Of a DNA stretch of 64,000 nt, positions 61,359 to 64,000 are shown in pieces. Source of the DNA: Chloromonas sp. AAM2 (taxonomy: Eukaryota > Chlorophyta > Chlorophyceae > Chlamydomonadales > Chlamydomonadaceae). Location: NCBI GenBank assembly GCA_004335635.1, contig QAXH01005564.1, positions 1-64,000 on the forward strand, read 5' to 3'. Position 1 is the stretch's first letter; each line of letters starts with the position of its first letter. Both the position numbers and the translations under genes were made by a program. The notes under the pieces are model-generated. The model saw nothing but the letters and a program-made list of their open reading frames with translations, did no database searches and had not been told where the DNA came from.

Positions 61359-63939
61359 ATGCAGGTCGTTAGCAACGCCTCCAGCAAGAAGGTAGCAGCA
61401 GGCAAGAGGGATGCAAGGCGTCAAGGTGCTGGCATTGCGTTGCCAATGACGATCCCACAGATGGCTCCAGTGGTGGATCGCGCTCACTTCATCAAGGTAA
61501 CTGCGATTCGAGATATTCATGATAGTCACGATACGTCCTGTTCTAGACTCGCGAAGCCTTACCAGTTCAAACAGTTCAGACAGCTTCCACACTGCAAAGC
61601 TCCCAACACTGAGGCGCTCTATTCGCACACCATTGCTACATTCTGAGAATTGCTTTGCATGCACATCCTACCTCGCGCACAATGCGCGCTCCTACACACG
61701 TCATCAATAGTGAGCAGACTCGAGCTGTGCGACAGGGACATGATGGCAACTCATCAGCAAAGTGCGGGTGTACGTTACTCCATTCAGGCGACAATTATCA
61801 TCTGTCTTTCCGTGCTGCAGCCAGCATCTGGTCATGTGATCTGCCATGCGGCACAAGTCGCGGTCGAGAGCCCGCCCGCAGCGCCAGCAGCCGAGGCAGA
61901 ACCAGCGCCCGAGGACCCTACATCAACCGCCAGCTATGAGAAAGCAATCATGCTGCAGGGTGAGGTCCATCGAAGGCAGAGACCGTTCACCATCATATCT
62001 AACTGGTTCGACTCTCATGTGGCACGCCCGTCGAACACGACTTTTGTACCCTAGTCAACCCTAAGTCTGCATACCTGCGTGTGCCCCCGTCCAGTTCTAT
62101 TGCACATATTTTTATTCGTCCGTTTCCCGTGTCATCACAGGCTTTGCTTGGGACAGCTCTGACCAGCCAGGATGGTACAAGCAAGTGCAGTCCAAGATTC
62201 CTGACATGCAGGTGAGGGTGGGGCTGTTGTCCACGCCAGTGATCACGACATGCATGTGAGCCTGCGGTCACGGTGCGCCAGGCACTGATGGCAGGTGGCT
62301 GAGGGCATGTGCAGATTCAACTTGTAAAGCAGTATCACGGCAATCTGATGTGATTGATGTATGTCTGTGATGCCAGGCGGCTGGCATTACGCACATCTGG
62401 CTCCCACCTCCAAGCGAGTCGGTGGCGCCTCAGGGCTACATGCCAGGCCAGCTATACAACCTGGAGAGCAAGTATGGGAATGAGGTGCGTGTCAGCGCTC
62501 GAAATCACGGTTTCCTTCTGTTATTTCAATCTGGCATGCAACAATGAAAGCTTCAAATGCGTAGCGGACATTCGAGGAGGTGCAGCTGACGCTGCCTGCT
62601 CCCTGCTCCCATGAGACAGATGCCGTGCACAACTGCAGCATGAGTGCGGCGTGCATGCACACCTCATCCGTGCCTGGAACCTGCATCTTTCCCTCACCTT
62701 CGTATCCTGTTGCATGCATATGTGCGATCAACTCATGATGCCTTCTGCCGTCTGCGCTCAGGGTGAGCTTAAGGAGCTGGTGAAGGCTCTCAACGACGCG
62801 GGTATCGTGCCCATGTGCGACATTGTGATCAATCACAGGTGGGATGCAGGAGGGCTGAGTGACATGGAGCATGGAGAATGAATGCAAGACTGTGTGAGGG
62901 AGTGGACCTTTTGCAACGTTCTGTCCAATTGGTTAGTACGCATGAGAAGTGAAGAAGGTGCCTAAACTCCTTTGCAGGTGTGCCGATGAACAGCATGACG
63001 GCGTCTGGAACAAGTACCGCGATGACGTCGACCACGGCAACAAGAAGGTCGACTGGTGAGTGATAGGCATCATGCTGTGAGGGCAGCACACCATCTCTGT
63101 CTCGAGCTTGCACTTTAGACTGCCTTCCGATAGGCCAGCCACAACATCACCCATCCACCAGCATCAGGCGTGACATGGTGCATCAATCCATACTTTGTGG
63201 TGCTGCTCGCAGGGGCCGCTGGGCGATCACTTCCGATGACCCCAAGTTCAATGGCAGCGGCAATCCCGACACTGGTGAGTGTGGTCCACGGGCTCATCTT
63301 TAGGGAACACACTCAATCACAGGCTGCATCCAAACTTCACAAGTGCATGTTACATCATGCGGACTGTCCACACGTGATTGGTCTGTAGCAACCCACCAGG
63401 CCTGTCCTCACCTCACCTCACAGGTGCTGACTTTGAGGGAGCGCCTGATCTGGACCACACCAACCCTGAGCTGAGGGGTGCTATCAAGGACTGGCTCAAC
63501 TGGCTGAAGAATGACATCGGATTCAAGGGCTGGCGGTTTGACTTCTCCAAGGGGTGAGGCATCAAAGCTCTGGCCCAGCTTGGCTGATGATCACAACCTG
63601 CAAACTGCGGTTGTGACATAACGCAACGCCTTTGTGACCTTCGCCATGACACTGCCTTCAAGTCAGGGTCCTTGCAACGAAGCTGCCCTCTCACCTTTAC
63701 TCAGTTGGTGTGCGGGAAATGACAAGCCGCAGTTGTGCCTGATGCTGGCAGCATTCGAACCATGCTCTGTGCATTGGAGCTATGCAACAAAGCCATTGTG
63801 TGTGGGCACCAATGTCAACAGTCAGTTGCAACTGACTGGCCTCACCGCTATCCACTGTTGATGCAGATACGGAGCTGAATTCGTCAAGGAGTACATCGAG
63901 GCGAGCACAGCCGGAGCCTTCAATGTGGGAGAGTACTGG
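61359..63939 (+). CDS. AMY: alpha-amylase, GH13 family (3' truncated)
   Basis: Alpha-amylase cuts internal alpha-1,4 bonds of starch. Nine exons are visible (61359-61496, 61821-61959, 62141-62211, 62377-62484, 62762-62838, 62978-63055, 63213-63274, 63424-63553, 63867-63939), all in phase, giving 292 codons before the window ends. The barrel begins [20 protein letters not shown] and [20 protein letters not shown]. Conserved region I is CDIVINHR, region II is [10 protein letters not shown] with the nucleophile Asp, and region III GEYW carries the acid/base Glu. The order and spacing match plant-type (AMY3-like) enzymes. About 90 residues precede the barrel; their Ala/Lys/Arg and Ala/Pro/Glu-rich make-up could be a plastid transit peptide plus linker. 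The start is uncertain: ATG 61263 is in frame upstream. The last donor is at 63940 and the next exon is off the edge. Confidence 0.92.
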
Positions 63940-64000
63940 GTGAGTCCCATGTGCAGCCTGCGTCTGCCCCAGCCAGCCTGGCGTAGGCACTGCTCCTGGC

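Overview
This is a window of nuclear DNA from a green alga (Chlorophyta). Every recognisable gene is broken into many short exons with GT-AG introns, joined in consistent reading phase. Several genes end shortly before TGTAA, the usual chlorophyte polyadenylation signal. The products also fit a photosynthetic, organelle-bearing cell: a photorespiratory phosphoglycolate phosphatase with a transit-peptide-like start, two proteins with peroxisomal C-termini, a mitochondrial ribosomal protein and an alpha-amylase. An internal telomere-like block is of the TTAGGG type, found in some chlorophyte lineages; I do not name a genus. Exon joins were worked out by hand from splice consensus, reading phase and protein-family knowledge, with no alignment.

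Layout, left to right: (1) 230-4328 (+), the 3' part of a BtuF-like cobalamin-binding-fold protein fused to a DUF5522 cysteine cluster. (2) 5165-8033 (-), phosphoglycolate phosphatase, 10 exons. (3) 10023-11461 (-), an LRRC61-like leucine-rich-repeat protein, divergent from (4) 11884-13845 (+), a DHRS4-like dehydrogenase ending SRL. (5) 15426-16493 (-), an enoyl-CoA isomerase/hydratase-family protein ending SKL. (6) 17720-19993 (+), thymidylate kinase. (7) 21384-24236 (-), an unrecognised protein of about 520 residues. (8) 26322-32156 (-), a 999-residue PhoD-type phosphatase with proline-rich tails. (9) 33664-35673 (+), alpha-tubulin. (10) 36356-39450 (-), an unrecognised 10-exon gene. (11) 41469-45492 (-), a greatly enlarged MRS2-type magnesium transporter. 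(12) 48267-49840 (-), an unrecognised gene. (13) 50487-56156 (+), a DEG9-type serine protease. (14) 56814-59378 (+), mitochondrial ribosomal protein mL46. (15) 61359 to the right edge (+), a GH13 alpha-amylase, 3' truncated.

The genes are ordinary single-copy nuclear genes rather than one pathway cluster. Two neighbouring convergent genes (4 and 5) both encode peroxisome-targeted enzymes, and gene 2 feeds photorespiration.

The accessory content lies in introns and intergenic DNA. One DEG9 intron holds both a 410-bp element with 17-bp inverted ends, a 10-bp target duplication and internal hexamer arrays, and a head-to-head (TTAGGG)6/(CCCTAA) block. A 344-bp element with near-perfect 39-bp inverted repeats lies at 39863-40206 and has a relic at 59853. 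A second short inverted-repeat family occurs at four or more places. I saw no rRNA, tRNA, CRISPR, prokaryotic operon or intact transposase gene.
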